DNA of 64,000 nucleotides from Dyella kyungheensis (GTDB lineage: Bacteria; Pseudomonadota; Gammaproteobacteria; Xanthomonadales; Rhodanobacteraceae), in contig NZ_JADIKC010000006.1 of the NCBI RefSeq assembly GCF_016905005.1, positions 124,001 through 188,000 of the forward strand, written 5' to 3'. The position numbers and the translations under genes are program-made. Under the pieces are notes generated by a model. That model saw nothing but the letters and a program-made list of their open reading frames with translations. It was not told the origin of the DNA and searched no databases. Positions 24,166 to 33,172 of this stretch are shown piece after piece (the first letter of the stretch is position 1; each line of letters opens with the position of its first letter).

Positions 24166-24171
24166 TGGCCG

Positions 24172-25371
24172 ATGCCCATACCACTCCGTCGTGCCCGCCC
24201 CGTTGCCTGCGCCCTGACCGGCGCGCTCGCCCTCGCCATCGCGGCCCAGCCGGCCTGGGCGCTGCAGGACAGCAAGACCAAGGCCGAGCAGGCCGAGGCG
24301 CAGAAAAAGCTCTCGGACGTGCGCAGCAAGATGGAGGCGCTGGCCAAGGAGCAGGCCGAGACGGCCGCCAAGCGCGACAGCGCCACCGCCGAGCTGACCA
24401 AGCAGGCCAATGCGGTGGCCAGCGCGGCCAAGGCCGTGCGCGAGACCGACAGCCAGCTTTCGGCCAAGCAGAAGGAGCTGGCCGACCTGCAGGCCCAGCG
24501 CGCCGAACTGCAGAAGAACCTGGAAGGCCAGCGCGCCGCCATCGCCGACCTGCTGCGCGCCACCTATGCGCTGGGCCAGGGCTCGGACCTGCGCCTGCTG
24601 ATGGGCGACGACGACGTGGCCCGCATCGCCCAGGCGCTGGCCTATTCGAAGTATTTCCAGGAAGACCGGGTGGCCCGCGTACAGCAGCTGATGGGCGACC
24701 TGGCCAAGCTGCAGGACTTGGAAACCCAGATCACCGCCCAGCAGCAGGCCTTGCAGGCGGCCCGCGCCGAGCGCGCGAACCAGGCCAAGGCGCTGGAACA
24801 GCAGCGCGCCAGCCAGGCCCGGCTGGTGGCCGACACCGACGCCCAGTACAAGGACCAGGCCGGCAAGCTGGCTGCCCTCAAGCAGAACGAAGCCTCGCTG
24901 AACTCGCTGGTGGCCACGCTGCAGAAAGCCATCGACGAAGCCGCCCGCGAAGCCGAGCGCGCCGCCAAGGCCAGCGAAGGCAAGGTCGCCCCGCCGGCAG
25001 GCAAGGGCCTGGCCAACATCCGCGGCAACCTGCCCTGGCCGGCCGCCGGCGTGGTCAACAGCTACGGCAGCGGCGTGCTGATCAAGGCGCCGGGCGGCAG
25101 CGAAGTGCGCGCGGTGGCGCCGGGACGGGTGGTCTATGCGGCCTTCCTGCGCGGCTACGGCATGCTGGTCATCGTGAGCCACGGCGGTGGCTGGATGAGC
25201 ATGTACGGCAACAACGAGACGGTCCTGCACGGCGTGGGCGACCAGATCACGGCTGGCGAGGCCGTGGGCACGGCCAGCGCGCCCACCGGCGTCAATACCG
25301 GCGTGTACTTCGAGCTGCGCCAGAACAACCAGCCGGTGGACCCGCGTACCTGGCTGGGCAAGAAAGGTTGA
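24172..25371 (+). CDS. envC: EnvC-like murein hydrolase activator (degenerate M23 domain)
   Basis: 399 aa. A signal peptide (1-30, ending PAWA/LQD) is followed by a long coiled coil (about 33-265, KTKAEQAEAQKKLSDVRSKM onward) and a C-terminal LytM/M23-like domain (about 290-399). The zinc ligands of active M23 peptidases are missing: the HxxxD site reads SYGSGVLIKAPG, and the HxH site reads GVYFELR. This fits EnvC, which does not cut peptidoglycan itself but activates AmiA/AmiB at the division septum. It lies directly upstream of a CtpA-type protease, a common pairing. Confidence 0.88.
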   Translation: MPIPLRRARPVACALTGALALAIAAQPAWALQDSKTKAEQAEAQKKLSDVRSKMEALAKEQAETAAKRDSATAELTKQANAVASAAKAVRETDSQLSAKQKELADLQAQRAELQKNLEGQRAAIADLLRATYALGQGSDLRLLMGDDDVARIAQALAYSKYFQEDRVARVQQLMGDLAKLQDLETQITAQQQALQAARAERANQAKALEQQRASQARLVADTDAQYKDQAGKLAALKQNEASLNSLVATLQKAIDEAAREAERAAKASEGKVAPPAGKGLANIRGNLPWPAAGVVNSYGSGVLIKAPGGSEVRAVAPGRVVYAAFLRGYGMLVIVSHGGGWMSMYGNNETVLHGVGDQITAGEAVGTASAPTGVNTGVYFELRQNNQPVDPRTWLGKKG

Positions 25372-25507
25372 TCCGATTGACGCCACCTACGCAGCGTCGC
25401 AGGCTAACCTACGTATTGTGTTGAATTTTGGCGACATCCGGCGGTCAAAGCGGCAACGCAGCCCGCCGCCGGGCACGCCCCCACCGCTACACCGGAGTTC
25501 CCCATCC

Positions 25508-26878
25508 ATGCGGTTTTCCACTTTGAGCCTGGCCGTCCTGCTGCTGGCGGCACCGCTGGCGCAGGCGCAGACCGCGCCCGCGCAGAGCGCCGCCAAGAAG
25601 CCGGCCGACAGCGCACCTGCCGCGGCCTCCTCCGTGCCCGACCGCGTGGACCTGGACGATGTGCGCAACTTCAGCCGCGTCTACGAGATCGTCCGCCAGG
25701 CCTATGTGGAGCCGGTGGACAACAAGACCATCATGAAGGCCGCCATCAGCGGCATGCTCAGCGGCCTGGATCCGCATAGCGAATACCTCGACAAGGACGG
25801 CCTGGCCGAACTCAACGAGGACACCACCGGCCAGTACGGCGGCCTGGGCATCGAAGTGCTGCAGGTGGACGGCACGCTGCGCATCATCGCGCCGATCGAC
25901 GACACGCCTGCCTCGCGCGCCGGCATCAAGCCGGGCGACACCATCGTGAAGATCGACGGCAAGGTGGTGGACCCGGAGAACATCGACGACATGTTCAAGG
26001 CCCTGCGCGGCGATGCCGGCAGCAAGGTCACGCTGACCATCCTGCACGAGAAGAGCGACAAGCCGATCGACATGCCGCTGGTGCGCGAGAAGATTTCGGT
26101 CACCAGCGTGAAGACGCGCGAGATCGAACCGGGCTACGCCTATATCCGCCTCAGCCAGTTTCAGGACGACACCGCGCCGGACCTGGAAAAGAAGCTGGGC
26201 GAACTGATCCGCAAGAACGGCCCGCAGAAGGGCGCCATCCTGGACCTGCGTTCCAACCCGGGCGGCCTGCTCACCGCCGCGGTGGGCGTGAGCGACGATT
26301 TCCTCAACTCCGGCACCATCGTCACCACGCGCGGGCGCCTGCAGGATTCCAACCTCAGCTTCGAGGCGCACTCCGGCGATCTGCTCAACGGCGCGCCGAT
26401 GGTGGTGCTGGTGGACAACGGCACGGCCTCGGCGGCGGAAATCGTCGCTGGCGCGCTGAAGGACAACCGCCGTGCGCTGATCGTCGGCCGCCGCACGTTC
26501 GGCAAGGGCGTGGTGCAAACGGTGCTGCCGCTGGACAACGACCACGCGGTGAAGATCACCACGGCGCGCTACTACACGCCCAACGGCACCTCGATCCAGG
26601 CCGAGGGCATCAAGCCGGACATCGCGCTGGCGGACCTCGCCGTCAACAAGGCCGACAGCGCGGCGGTGCTGGTGAGTTCGGAAGCGGATCTGCCGAACCA
26701 CCTTGCCAATGAGGACACCAAGCTGGGCAAGGACATCGACAACGACGGCAGCGCGGAAAACGCCAAGCTGGCGACGCAGGACTATGCGTTGTCGCAGGCG
26801 TTGAATGTGTTGAAGGGGCTGGCGTTGAATCGCTCGCCGGCGGTGGCGCCGGTGCCGGCGGCGCCTAGCAAGCACTGA
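25508..26878 (+). CDS. C-terminal processing peptidase, S41 family
   Basis: 456 aa from ATG 25508, where a clear signal peptide starts (FSTLSLAVLLLAAPLAQA). Domains: DLDDVRNFSRVYEIVRQAYVEP (N-terminal helical), PDZ (about 95-175, GGLGIEVLQVDGTLRII), and the S41 core. The catalytic Ser308 (NGTASAAEI) and Lys333 (TFGKGVVQ) are 25 apart, as in E. coli Tsp. These periplasmic proteases trim unstructured C-termini, including those of peptidoglycan enzymes and their regulators. EnvC upstream suggests a shared role in cell-wall turnover. A strong terminator follows. Confidence 0.93.
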   Translation: MRFSTLSLAVLLLAAPLAQAQTAPAQSAAKKPADSAPAAASSVPDRVDLDDVRNFSRVYEIVRQAYVEPVDNKTIMKAAISGMLSGLDPHSEYLDKDGLAELNEDTTGQYGGLGIEVLQVDGTLRIIAPIDDTPASRAGIKPGDTIVKIDGKVVDPENIDDMFKALRGDAGSKVTLTILHEKSDKPIDMPLVREKISVTSVKTREIEPGYAYIRLSQFQDDTAPDLEKKLGELIRKNGPQKGAILDLRSNPGGLLTAAVGVSDDFLNSGTIVTTRGRLQDSNLSFEAHSGDLLNGAPMVVLVDNGTASAAEIVAGALKDNRRALIVGRRTFGKGVVQTVLPLDNDHAVKITTARYYTPNGTSIQAEGIKPDIALADLAVNKADSAAVLVSSEADLPNHLANEDTKLGKDIDNDGSAENAKLATQDYALSQALNVLKGLALNRSPAVAPVPAAPSKH

Positions 26879-26920
26879 GAGGTACCATCCGCTGCTTAAG
26901 CAGTGACTCGGATGTCCGGG

Positions 26921-26949
26921 AAAAAAGCCGCCTTTTGGGCGGCTTTTTC
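26921..26949 (+). terminator. Rho-independent terminator after the S41 protease
   Basis: AAAAAGCCGCC (26922-26932) pairs with GGCGGCTTTTT (26938-26948), with A and T tracts on the two sides. It could act in both directions but lies right behind the protease gene. Confidence 0.9.
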
Positions 26950-26967
26950 TTTGGCGTCAAGAACTCA

Positions 26968-27009
26968 CTTCGCCCTCTACCCTGCGGGCAGAGGGCGAAG
27001 TTGGTGCAT
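26968..27009. repeat. Hairpin repeat of the GAGGGNGAAG..GTGCATCG type (partial)
   Basis: CTTCGCCCTCT (26968-26978) and AGAGGGCGAAG (26990-27000) form a perfect 11-bp stem. They are followed by TTGGTGCATCG. The right arm and tail match the repeat at 52379-52436, so this looks like a partial member of the same dispersed family. Confidence 0.6.
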
Positions 27010-27062
27010 CGTATTTCGTGTCGCGACGTGCGCGGCGTTGCGTCCTCTGCTCGTACGAGACT

Positions 27063-27533
27063 TCACATCCGCAGCCCCTCGAAGAAGTTCCAGCTGTCCT
27101 GGCCCTTCACTTCTTTCAGGTAGTAGGCGTAGTTGGCGGTGCCGGCGTAGATCAGCGTCACCGCCAGTCCCAGCATGCGGCTGATGAAGTCGGCGCTTCG
27201 ATTCTCCGGACCCAACACGGCGTAGAGGATGAAGGCGATGACGAAGCTTGCAACCGTGAGCGCGAGCCCCACCAGCGCCTTGCGCCACAAGCCGAGAATG
27301 AAGAAGTAGATCGGGCCAAACAAGAACGCCAGGATGCTGCTGCCGATCTTGATGCGCTGCATGAAGGGGAGCGCCTTGAAGGCTTCCTTGTAGGTCGACG
27401 TGCCGGGAGCGCCATGGGCATCCAGGAACGCAAAACGCTCTTGCCACTTCACCGGGTACTTGCTGTAAACCTGGGCATCCATGTTGAAACTGCCGTCCTG
27501 ATGGGAAAAGTCCCCAATCATCGGGCGGCCCAT
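27063..27533 (-). CDS. DUF2628 membrane protein
   Basis: 156 aa from 27533, or 139 aa from an ATG at 27482 (MDAQVYSKYP); no strong ribosome site decides between them. FKALPFMQRIKIGSSILAFLFGPIYFFILGLWRKAL and a later ANYAYYLKEV are typical of DUF2628 proteins (E. coli YigF relatives). There are three membrane segments, about residues 66-84, 88-108 and 119-140. Function is unknown. Confidence 0.8.
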   Translation of the reverse strand: MGRPMIGDFSHQDGSFNMDAQVYSKYPVKWQERFAFLDAHGAPGTSTYKEAFKALPFMQRIKIGSSILAFLFGPIYFFILGLWRKALVGLALTVASFVIAFILYAVLGPENRSADFISRMLGLAVTLIYAGTANYAYYLKEVKGQDSWNFFEGLRM

Positions 27534-27602
27534 CGACGCAGACCATCAGTACGTTCTGAAAACTCGCTCTTCTGGCAGCCCTCGCCCAAAGGGGCCAAGC
27601 GC

Positions 27603-28082
27603 TCAGGGCGCCGGAATCTCCGGCGCGAGGCCCGCGAGGTGCCTGGCCAGGGGCGCGTCTTCTTCGAGCATCTCGAAGCCGTCATAGGTGAATGCCGGCG
27701 CCACCATGCAGGTCACCAGCGCGTAACGGCCCAGCGGCCGCGCCGCCTGCCAGGCGCGGGCCGGCACGATCACCATGGCATCCACGTCGGCGGCCAACGG
27801 CCCCAGGCAGTGGCGCCTCAGGCTCTTGTGGTCGGCGTCGTAGATCAGCAGTTCCAGCGGCTCGCCTTCCACGAAATGCCAGGCTTCTTCTGCGTCCACG
27901 CGATGCCAGCTGCTGCACTGGCCGGCTTCGAGCAGGTAGTGGATCGCGCTCATCGCCTGGCGGACGCCGCCGTTATCCGTGCCCTTGGACGGATGAAAGC
28001 GACGGTAGTGGCCACCCTCGACATGCGGCTGCAGTTGCAGCGAGGTCTTCAGTTCCTCGATGCGGGCAGCCGGGTCGCTCAT
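27603..28082 (-). CDS. DUF985 cupin protein
   Basis: 159 aa from ATG 28082, which overlaps the tatC stop (ATGA). Family signatures: LQPHVEGGHYRRFHPS (about 19-34), SAIHYLLEAGQCSSWHRVDAEEAWHFVEG (about 46-74) and a late VAPAFTYDGFEML. The His/Glu set is that of a metal-binding cupin. Homologues are annotated as cupin or DUF985 with no settled reaction. Coupling to tatC probably reflects packing. Confidence 0.85.
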   Translation of the reverse strand: MSDPAARIEELKTSLQLQPHVEGGHYRRFHPSKGTDNGGVRQAMSAIHYLLEAGQCSSWHRVDAEEAWHFVEGEPLELLIYDADHKSLRRHCLGPLAADVDAMVIVPARAWQAARPLGRYALVTCMVAPAFTYDGFEMLEEDAPLARHLAGLAPEIPAP

Positions 28083-28840
28083 GCCGTCGCGTCCTTCGGA
28101 TGCAACAGCCATCGCACGGCCAGGATGCCCAGCTCGTACAGCAGGCACATCGGCACGGCCAGCATGATCATCGAGGTGATGTCAGGCGGCGTGATGAAGG
28201 CGGCGATGGCGAACGCACCGACGACGGCATAGCGCCGGCTGCTGCGCAACTGGTCCAGGCTCACCACGCCGATGGCCGCGAGGATCACCACTGCCACCGG
28301 CACCTCGAAACACAGGCCGAAGGCGAAGAACATCAGCATCACGAAATCGAGGTAATGCGTGATGTCGGTCATCATCTCCACGCCCTGCGGCGTCACCGCC
28401 GTGAGGAATCGGAAGGCGGCCGGCAGCACCAGGAAATAAGCGAACGCACAGCCGAGGTAGAACAGGAACAACGCCGCCACCAGCAACGGACGCGCGAGGC
28501 GCTTCTCGTTGCGGTACAGGCCGGGACTCACGAACGCCCACAGCTGGTAGACGATCATCGGCATGCTGATGAACAGCGCCGCATAGAACGCGAGCTTCAG
28601 CGGCGTCACGAACGGGCTGGCCACTTCGGTGGCGATCAGGTGCGCGCCCTGCGGCAGCCGCGACACCAGCGGTGCCGCCAGTTCGGTGTAGAGGCGGTTG
28701 GCGAACGGAATGAGCGCGCCCAGCACCACCAGCACGGTGACGATGGCGCGCAGCAGACGCGTACGCAGCTCCATCAGATGCGAGAACAGGCCCTGTTCCA
28801 GCTCTTCGGCCCCCGGGCCTTCCAGCTCAGGCGTTGCCAT
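28079..28840 (-). CDS. tatC: Sec-independent protein translocase TatC
   Basis: 253 aa from ATG 28840, overlapping tatB by 14 bases. TatC is the six-helix inner-membrane receptor that recognises the twin-arginine signal. The conserved opening FSHLMELRTRLLRAI, the FVTPLKLAFYAALFISMPMIVYQLWAFVSPGLYRNEK stretch (split across helices 2-3) and the helix 4 block FAYFLVLPAAFRFL are present. It is last of the tatA-tatB-tatC order on this strand. Confidence 0.97.
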   Translation of the reverse strand: MATPELEGPGAEELEQGLFSHLMELRTRLLRAIVTVLVVLGALIPFANRLYTELAAPLVSRLPQGAHLIATEVASPFVTPLKLAFYAALFISMPMIVYQLWAFVSPGLYRNEKRLARPLLVAALFLFYLGCAFAYFLVLPAAFRFLTAVTPQGVEMMTDITHYLDFVMLMFFAFGLCFEVPVAVVILAAIGVVSLDQLRSSRRYAVVGAFAIAAFITPPDITSMIMLAVPMCLLYELGILAVRWLLHPKDATA

Positions 28841-29198
28841 GCGGAACGTCCTTGGTTTCAACGGTGGCGGCAACGGCCTCGGTCGCCGGCTCCGGCGCCG
28901 CCGGCGCGGGTGCCGGCGGGTTCGACGGCGCGCCGCCCTGCGGACGCATCTTGCGCAGCGTTTCGTCCAGCTCGGCCTGGGCGGCTTCGGCCCTGGAGGC
29001 GGCCTCGCGTGCCTGGCGGCGGATCTCTTCCACCTGCAGCTCGCGCTCCACTTCGGCGCGCACGCTGTCCCAGCCGGTGCGCACGCGGCGCATGAACACG
29101 CCGGCCGTACGCGCGGCGTGCGGCAGCTTTTCCGGGCCGAGCACGATCAGCGCGACAAGCGCGAGCAATACCAGCTTGCCGAAGCTGATCTCGATCAT
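28827..29198 (-). CDS. tatB: Sec-independent protein translocase TatB
   Basis: 123 aa. An N-terminal membrane helix with the family glutamate (MIEISFGKLVLLALVALIVLGPEKLP) leads into an amphipathic helix and a charged coiled coil (RQAREAASRAEAAQAELDETL), then a Pro/Ala-rich tail. TatB works with TatC in the substrate receptor. The GPEKLP hinge is intact. It starts 15 bases after tatA. Confidence 0.95.
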   Translation of the reverse strand: MIEISFGKLVLLALVALIVLGPEKLPHAARTAGVFMRRVRTGWDSVRAEVERELQVEEIRRQAREAASRAEAAQAELDETLRKMRPQGGAPSNPPAPAPAAPEPATEAVAATVETKDVPHGNA

Positions 29199-29213
29199 GA
29201 CGCTGCCGTGACC

Positions 29214-29450
29214 TTACTTCGGTTCGGTGGTGTCGTGCTGGTTCTGGGTCTGCGTGGGGCCGGCGGGCGGCGGATCGGCGCGCAGGCTCGCGTTCGGATC
29301 GGTCGGCTTGGGGGCTTCTTCGCCGCCGTCCAGACCTTTCTTGAAGTCGCGGACGGCGCCACCCAGGTCGCCTCCGATATTGCGCAGCTTCTTGGTGCCG
29401 AAGATCAGCACGACAACGACCAGCAGGATAAGTAGATGGGTGATGCTCAT
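29214..29450 (-). CDS. tatA: Sec-independent protein translocase TatA
   Basis: 78 aa. A short membrane helix ([20 protein letters not shown]) is followed by the FGTKKL hinge and an amphipathic helix ([20 protein letters not shown]). TatA oligomerises to form the protein-conducting path. It is first of the tat genes; the 66 bases upstream separate it from the SYLF gene on the same strand. Confidence 0.95.
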   Translation of the reverse strand: MSITHLLILLVVVVLIFGTKKLRNIGGDLGGAVRDFKKGLDGGEEAPKPTDPNASLRADPPPAGPTQTQNQHDTTEPK

Positions 29451-29516
29451 TGAATCAGGCCTCGGAAATGGTAGCGGCGGAACGAAACCGTCACGCCGTC
29501 GCGCCGCCGCTCCACA

Positions 29517-30206
29517 TCATCGCTGAGTGTACTCCTCAAGGCGATCCCTGAAATCGACCACCTGCGACGGCACGTTGCCCACGCCGCCCTCGAAGATCCG
29601 GCGCGGGGTGATGCCCTTGCCGTAGATGGCCTCGTTGGCGTCGTAGTCGATGCGCAGGGCGGAACCGTCCAGGGCCACGCCCGCAAACAGGCCGCGGGAG
29701 CGGGAATAGGAGTAGATCTCGGCCTTGAAGTCGCTGTCGGTGGAGGCCTGGGCGGTGCGGCCCACCGGGCCGGCGGCTGCGGCCGCGTCCGCGCCGAGCG
29801 TGAATTTGCCGTTGACGATGCTATCTACGCCGCGCTGGGTGCGGAACACCAGGATCACGTCGGTGGACGAGGCGCCGGCCTGGAAGCCGATGCTGCCGCC
29901 AGTCATGCTGATGAAGCTGGGGTTGGACCAGGTACCGTCCGGACCCTTCACCGAGATCAGGCCCTCGCCGCGGCGGCCGCCGAAGACGAAGCCGACCTTG
30001 AGCAGGTCCGGGATCACCGCGATCGCCTTGGCCTGCTTGAGCAGGTCGGTCGGGATCGACTTGTCCGGCGCCTCCATGATCTCGTTCAACACGCGCACGG
30101 CGTTCTGGGCGCGCACCAGCGGCGGGTCTTCGGCGTGCGCGGCCATTGCCGGCAGCAGCAGGACCAGGGAGGCGAGCAACAGACGGTGCAGCGATGTTTT
30201 GAACAT
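29517..30206 (-). CDS. SYLF (YSC84-like) lipid-binding domain protein
   Basis: 229 aa from ATG 30206, chosen for its AAGGAG site and immediate signal peptide (LHRLLLASLVLLLPAMAAHA). The SYLF domain covers most of the mature protein: AKAIAVIPDLLKVGFVFGGRRGEGLI (about 70-95), SFISMTGGSIGFQAGASSTDVILVF (about 109-133) and SRGLFAGVALDGSALRID. Eukaryotic SYLF domains bind phosphoinositides; bacterial secreted ones have no settled role. It is divergent from hemH. Confidence 0.9.
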   Translation of the reverse strand: MFKTSLHRLLLASLVLLLPAMAAHAEDPPLVRAQNAVRVLNEIMEAPDKSIPTDLLKQAKAIAVIPDLLKVGFVFGGRRGEGLISVKGPDGTWSNPSFISMTGGSIGFQAGASSTDVILVFRTQRGVDSIVNGKFTLGADAAAAAGPVGRTAQASTDSDFKAEIYSYSRSRGLFAGVALDGSALRIDYDANEAIYGKGITPRRIFEGGVGNVPSQVVDFRDRLEEYTQR

Positions 30207-30318
30207 GGACGACTCCTTCAGCTGGAATTCTTCGGCAGGGCGGCCTGCGGCGATCCTCGCCACGGCAGCCTCGACGGCTTGTGGCAGACTTGCGGCGGTT
30301 TTATCCGCCAGAGCCACG

Positions 30319-31383
30319 ATGCCACGCAGCGATGACTATACCGGCGTTGCCGGTACTTCCCGAGAGCTTCCCGTTCAGGCTGCAGTGCTGTTGGTGAACC
30401 TCGGCACACCGGAGGCGCCCACGGCCAAGGCGGTGCGCCCGTACCTGGCCCAGTTCCTGGGCGACCGACGCGTGATCGATTACCCGCGCTGGCTGTGGTG
30501 GTTGATCCTGCACGGGGTGATCCTGCGCGTGCGCCCTGCCCGCTCGGCGCATGCCTACCAGCGCATCTGGACGCCCAAAGGCTCGCCGCTGCGCGTGGGT
30601 AGCGAGGCGCTGGCGGTGCGATTGCAGGAAAAGCTGTCGCAGGCATGCAGGGAGCCGGTGCGGGTGGTGTTGGCGATGCGCTATGGCCAGCCCTCGGTGC
30701 CGTCGCAGATCGAGCGGCTGCAACGCGAAGGCGTGCGTCGCCTACTAGTACTGCCGCTGTATCCCCAATATTCCGCCACATCCACCGGCTCGGTGCTCGA
30801 CGCCGTGGCCGAGGCCATGCAGTCGCTGCGCTGGCCGCCGGAGCTGCGCCTGATCAACGACTATCACGACGATCCCGCGCACATCGACGCGCTCGCCCGC
30901 AGCATCGAGCAGCACTGGGCCACGCGCGGCCGCGGCGAGCGGCTGCTGTTGTCCTTCCACGGCATTCCCGAACGCTACGTGCGCGAAGGCGATCCGTATT
31001 TCGACCAATGCCAGGCCACCGCGGGCGCGCTGCGCCAGCGGCTGGCGCTGGACGAATCGCAGATGCTGGTGAGCTTCCAGTCGCGCGTGGGCCGCGAATC
31101 GTGGCTGCATCCGTATACCGATGCCACCGTGCGCGAACTGGCCGCCAGCGGCGTGAAGACGCTCGATGTGGCCTGCCCCGGCTTTGCGGTGGATTGCCTG
31201 GAAACTCTCGAAGAGATCGCCATGCAGAACAACGACTTCTTCCGCGAGGCCGGCGGCAGCGAGCTGCGCTACATTCCCGCGCTCAACGACACGCCCGATC
31301 AGGTCGACAGCCTGGCCGCGCTGGTGATGCGCCACGGCGGCGGCTGGAAGAACTTCGCGCCGCGCGGCGACAGCACGCCGTGA
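30319..31383 (+). CDS. hemH: Ferrochelatase
   Basis: 354 aa from ATG 30319. HemH inserts ferrous iron into protoporphyrin IX, the last haem step. AVLLVNLGTPEAPTAKAVRPYL (about 21-42) is the N-terminal signature. LVLPLYPQYSATSTGSVLDAV is a central one, and LLLSFHGIPERYVREGDPY carries the conserved catalytic His. PCGFAVDCLETLEEI-like sequence (CPGFAVDCLETLEEIA) near the C-terminus completes the set. The stop overlaps a GTG start of the next gene. Confidence 0.96.
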   Translation: MPRSDDYTGVAGTSRELPVQAAVLLVNLGTPEAPTAKAVRPYLAQFLGDRRVIDYPRWLWWLILHGVILRVRPARSAHAYQRIWTPKGSPLRVGSEALAVRLQEKLSQACREPVRVVLAMRYGQPSVPSQIERLQREGVRRLLVLPLYPQYSATSTGSVLDAVAEAMQSLRWPPELRLINDYHDDPAHIDALARSIEQHWATRGRGERLLLSFHGIPERYVREGDPYFDQCQATAGALRQRLALDESQMLVSFQSRVGRESWLHPYTDATVRELAASGVKTLDVACPGFAVDCLETLEEIAMQNNDFFREAGGSELRYIPALNDTPDQVDSLAALVMRHGGGWKNFAPRGDSTP

Positions 31384-32237
31384 GCGCGCCGGTCGAGCGC
31401 GACGTGCGACTGCCGCATCTGCGCCTCAGCGCGCAGGTGTGGGGCGACGAACAGGCGCCACCGCTGCTCGCCCTGCATGGCTGGCTCGACAACGCGGGTA
31501 GCTACGCCCGCCTCGCGCCGCTGCTGGCCGAACGCTGGCAGGTGATCGCGCTCGAGCTGCCTGGCCACGGCCATTCCGATCATCTGCCTCCAGGCATGCA
31601 CTATCACTTCGTCGATTACGTGCGCACGGTGTTGGGCGCGATCGATGCACTGGGCCTCACGCGTTTTCACCTGATCGGCCACTCGCTGGGTGCGGGCATC
31701 GCGCCCATGGTGGCGGCCGCCAAGCCCGAACGCATCGATCGCCTGCTGTTGATCGAGGGCCTCGGCCCCATCGCCGACGACGGTCAACGCACCCTGCAGC
31801 AATTCCGCGATGCGATGGCGAGCGAGGCCACCGGCCGCTCGCTGCGCGCGTTTGCGTCGATCGACATGGCGATCAGCGCGCGCACCATGGCCAGCGGGCT
31901 GCCCGCCGAGCAGGCTCGTTCCATCGTGGAGCGCGGCCTGCGCAAGAGCGAGCATGGCTGGTATTGGCGCAGCGATGCGCGGGTCAATCGCCCCTCGTCG
32001 ATCCGCCTGGCGGAAGCACAGGTGCGCGCGATCCTGCGCGGCATCGCCTCGCCCACCGCCCTGCTGCTCGCCCGGCCCGATACGCCCTACCTGCCCGGTC
32101 CTCTCATGCAGGCACGCGCTGCCTGCGTGGACGACATCGCGGTGACGCCCCTGGACGGCGGCCATCATCTGCACCTGGAACATCCCGATGCCGTCGCTGC
32201 CTGGGCGTCTGCCCATATCGAGGCCACGCATGCCTGA
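31380..32237 (+). CDS. Alpha/beta hydrolase
   Basis: 285 aa starting at GTG 31380 in a GTGA overlap with the hemH stop. The fold is shown by LLALHGWLDNAGSYARL (about 29-45, oxyanion loop), the nucleophile elbow LIGHSLGAG (Ser about 101) and a C-terminal DGGHHLHLEHPDAVAAW (catalytic His). The acid is probably an Asp in the LLLARPDTPY segment. It belongs to the broad esterase/epoxide-hydrolase-like group (MEST/serine-hydrolase-like); the substrate is unknown. Confidence 0.85.
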   Translation: MSAPVERDVRLPHLRLSAQVWGDEQAPPLLALHGWLDNAGSYARLAPLLAERWQVIALELPGHGHSDHLPPGMHYHFVDYVRTVLGAIDALGLTRFHLIGHSLGAGIAPMVAAAKPERIDRLLLIEGLGPIADDGQRTLQQFRDAMASEATGRSLRAFASIDMAISARTMASGLPAEQARSIVERGLRKSEHGWYWRSDARVNRPSSIRLAEAQVRAILRGIASPTALLLARPDTPYLPGPLMQARAACVDDIAVTPLDGGHHLHLEHPDAVAAWASAHIEATHA

Positions 32238-32289
32238 ATCGTGGCGCCCGGGCCTGACCGACGGCACATGCCCGGCGGTGGCGGCGGCC

Positions 32290-32295
32290 TAGACT
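32290..32295 (+). promoter_or_regulatory. Candidate -10 element (TAGACT) before the AraC gene
   Basis: TAGACT ends 7 bases before the ATG at 32303. Use of this element would give a leaderless or nearly leaderless transcript. No Shine-Dalgarno lies in front of the ATG (the bases are GTCAGCC). Confidence 0.35.
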
Positions 32296-32302
32296 GTCAG
32301 CC

Positions 32303-33100
32303 ATGCAGCATTTTCAACGCACCAACTACGGCCAGCCCGAGCAATTGCGGCAACTGGGCGGCCTGCAGATTTCCGCGACGCCGTATGCAGGCGACGGCGC
32401 GCTGCCGCTGCACGAACACGACGACGCCTATCTCTGCCTGGTGGCGGCGGGTAGCTATACGCAGCAATCGGGCGGCGCCGAGATTCAATGCCAGCCGGGT
32501 TTGTTGCTGACGCATCCGCAAGGCCATCGGCACGCCAACCGGTTCGGGCCGGACGGCGCGCGCTGCATCAGCATCTTTTTTACCGACATGGTCGGCGAAG
32601 GGGTCTCGCGCCTGCTCGGCGAACATCGCCAGTTGCGCCTGGCCGACGCCGACCGCCTGCTCGCCCGCATCGCCCGCGAACTGCGCGCCACCGACGATGC
32701 CGCGGCGCTGGCCCTGCAATCGGCGGTGCTGGAACTGGTCGCGCAGGCCTGTCGCGCCGACGACGAGCGACGGCCGGCGTGGTTGCAGCAGGTGCTCGAC
32801 CGACTGCACGACGATCCGCTGGCCACGCCCTCGCTGCAGGAACTGGCCGCGCTGGCGGGCGTGCATCCTTCGCATCTCGCGCGCAGTTTCCAGCGCGCCA
32901 AGGGCGCCTCGGTGGGCGAATACCAGCGCGGTTTGCGCATCGCGCTGGCGCGTAAGGCGCTGGCCGAACCCCACCGCTCCATCGCCGATGTGGCCGCGAT
33001 GGCCGGCTTCAACGACCAGAGCCATTTCGCCCGCGTGTTCCGGCGCATCACGGGAGAGACGCCCCGTGACTATCGGCATCGACTGCAACGCGCGTGCTGA
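32303..33100 (+). CDS. AraC family transcriptional regulator
   Basis: 265 aa. An N-terminal cupin sensor domain (LPLHEHDDAYLCLVAAGSYTQ, about 34-54; GLLLTHPQGHRHANRF) is joined to a C-terminal pair of helix-turn-helix motifs (about 165-262): PSLQELAALAGVHPSHLARSFQRAKG and SIADVAAMAGFNDQSHFARVFRRITGETPRDYR. The ligand is unknown. It lies just upstream of, and in line with, the aspartyl-protease-like gene, a candidate target. Confidence 0.9.
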   Translation: MQHFQRTNYGQPEQLRQLGGLQISATPYAGDGALPLHEHDDAYLCLVAAGSYTQQSGGAEIQCQPGLLLTHPQGHRHANRFGPDGARCISIFFTDMVGEGVSRLLGEHRQLRLADADRLLARIARELRATDDAAALALQSAVLELVAQACRADDERRPAWLQQVLDRLHDDPLATPSLQELAALAGVHPSHLARSFQRAKGASVGEYQRGLRIALARKALAEPHRSIADVAAMAGFNDQSHFARVFRRITGETPRDYRHRLQRAC

Positions 33101-33172
33101 TATGCCACGCGCGTGCTAGACCGGACGCGCGGCCGGATCGACCATGGACGCACCCGACCAAGGAGTGTCCCC

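Larger units (their letters stand above)
23807..24171. other. Divergent gltB / envC intergenic region
   Basis: 365 bases without a gene. It holds a possible gltB promoter on the minus strand (23892-23920), a REP inverted pair (23981-24046) and a -10-like element just before envC (24160-24165). I see no clear NtrC or sigma-54 (GG-N10-GC) site. Confidence 0.6.
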
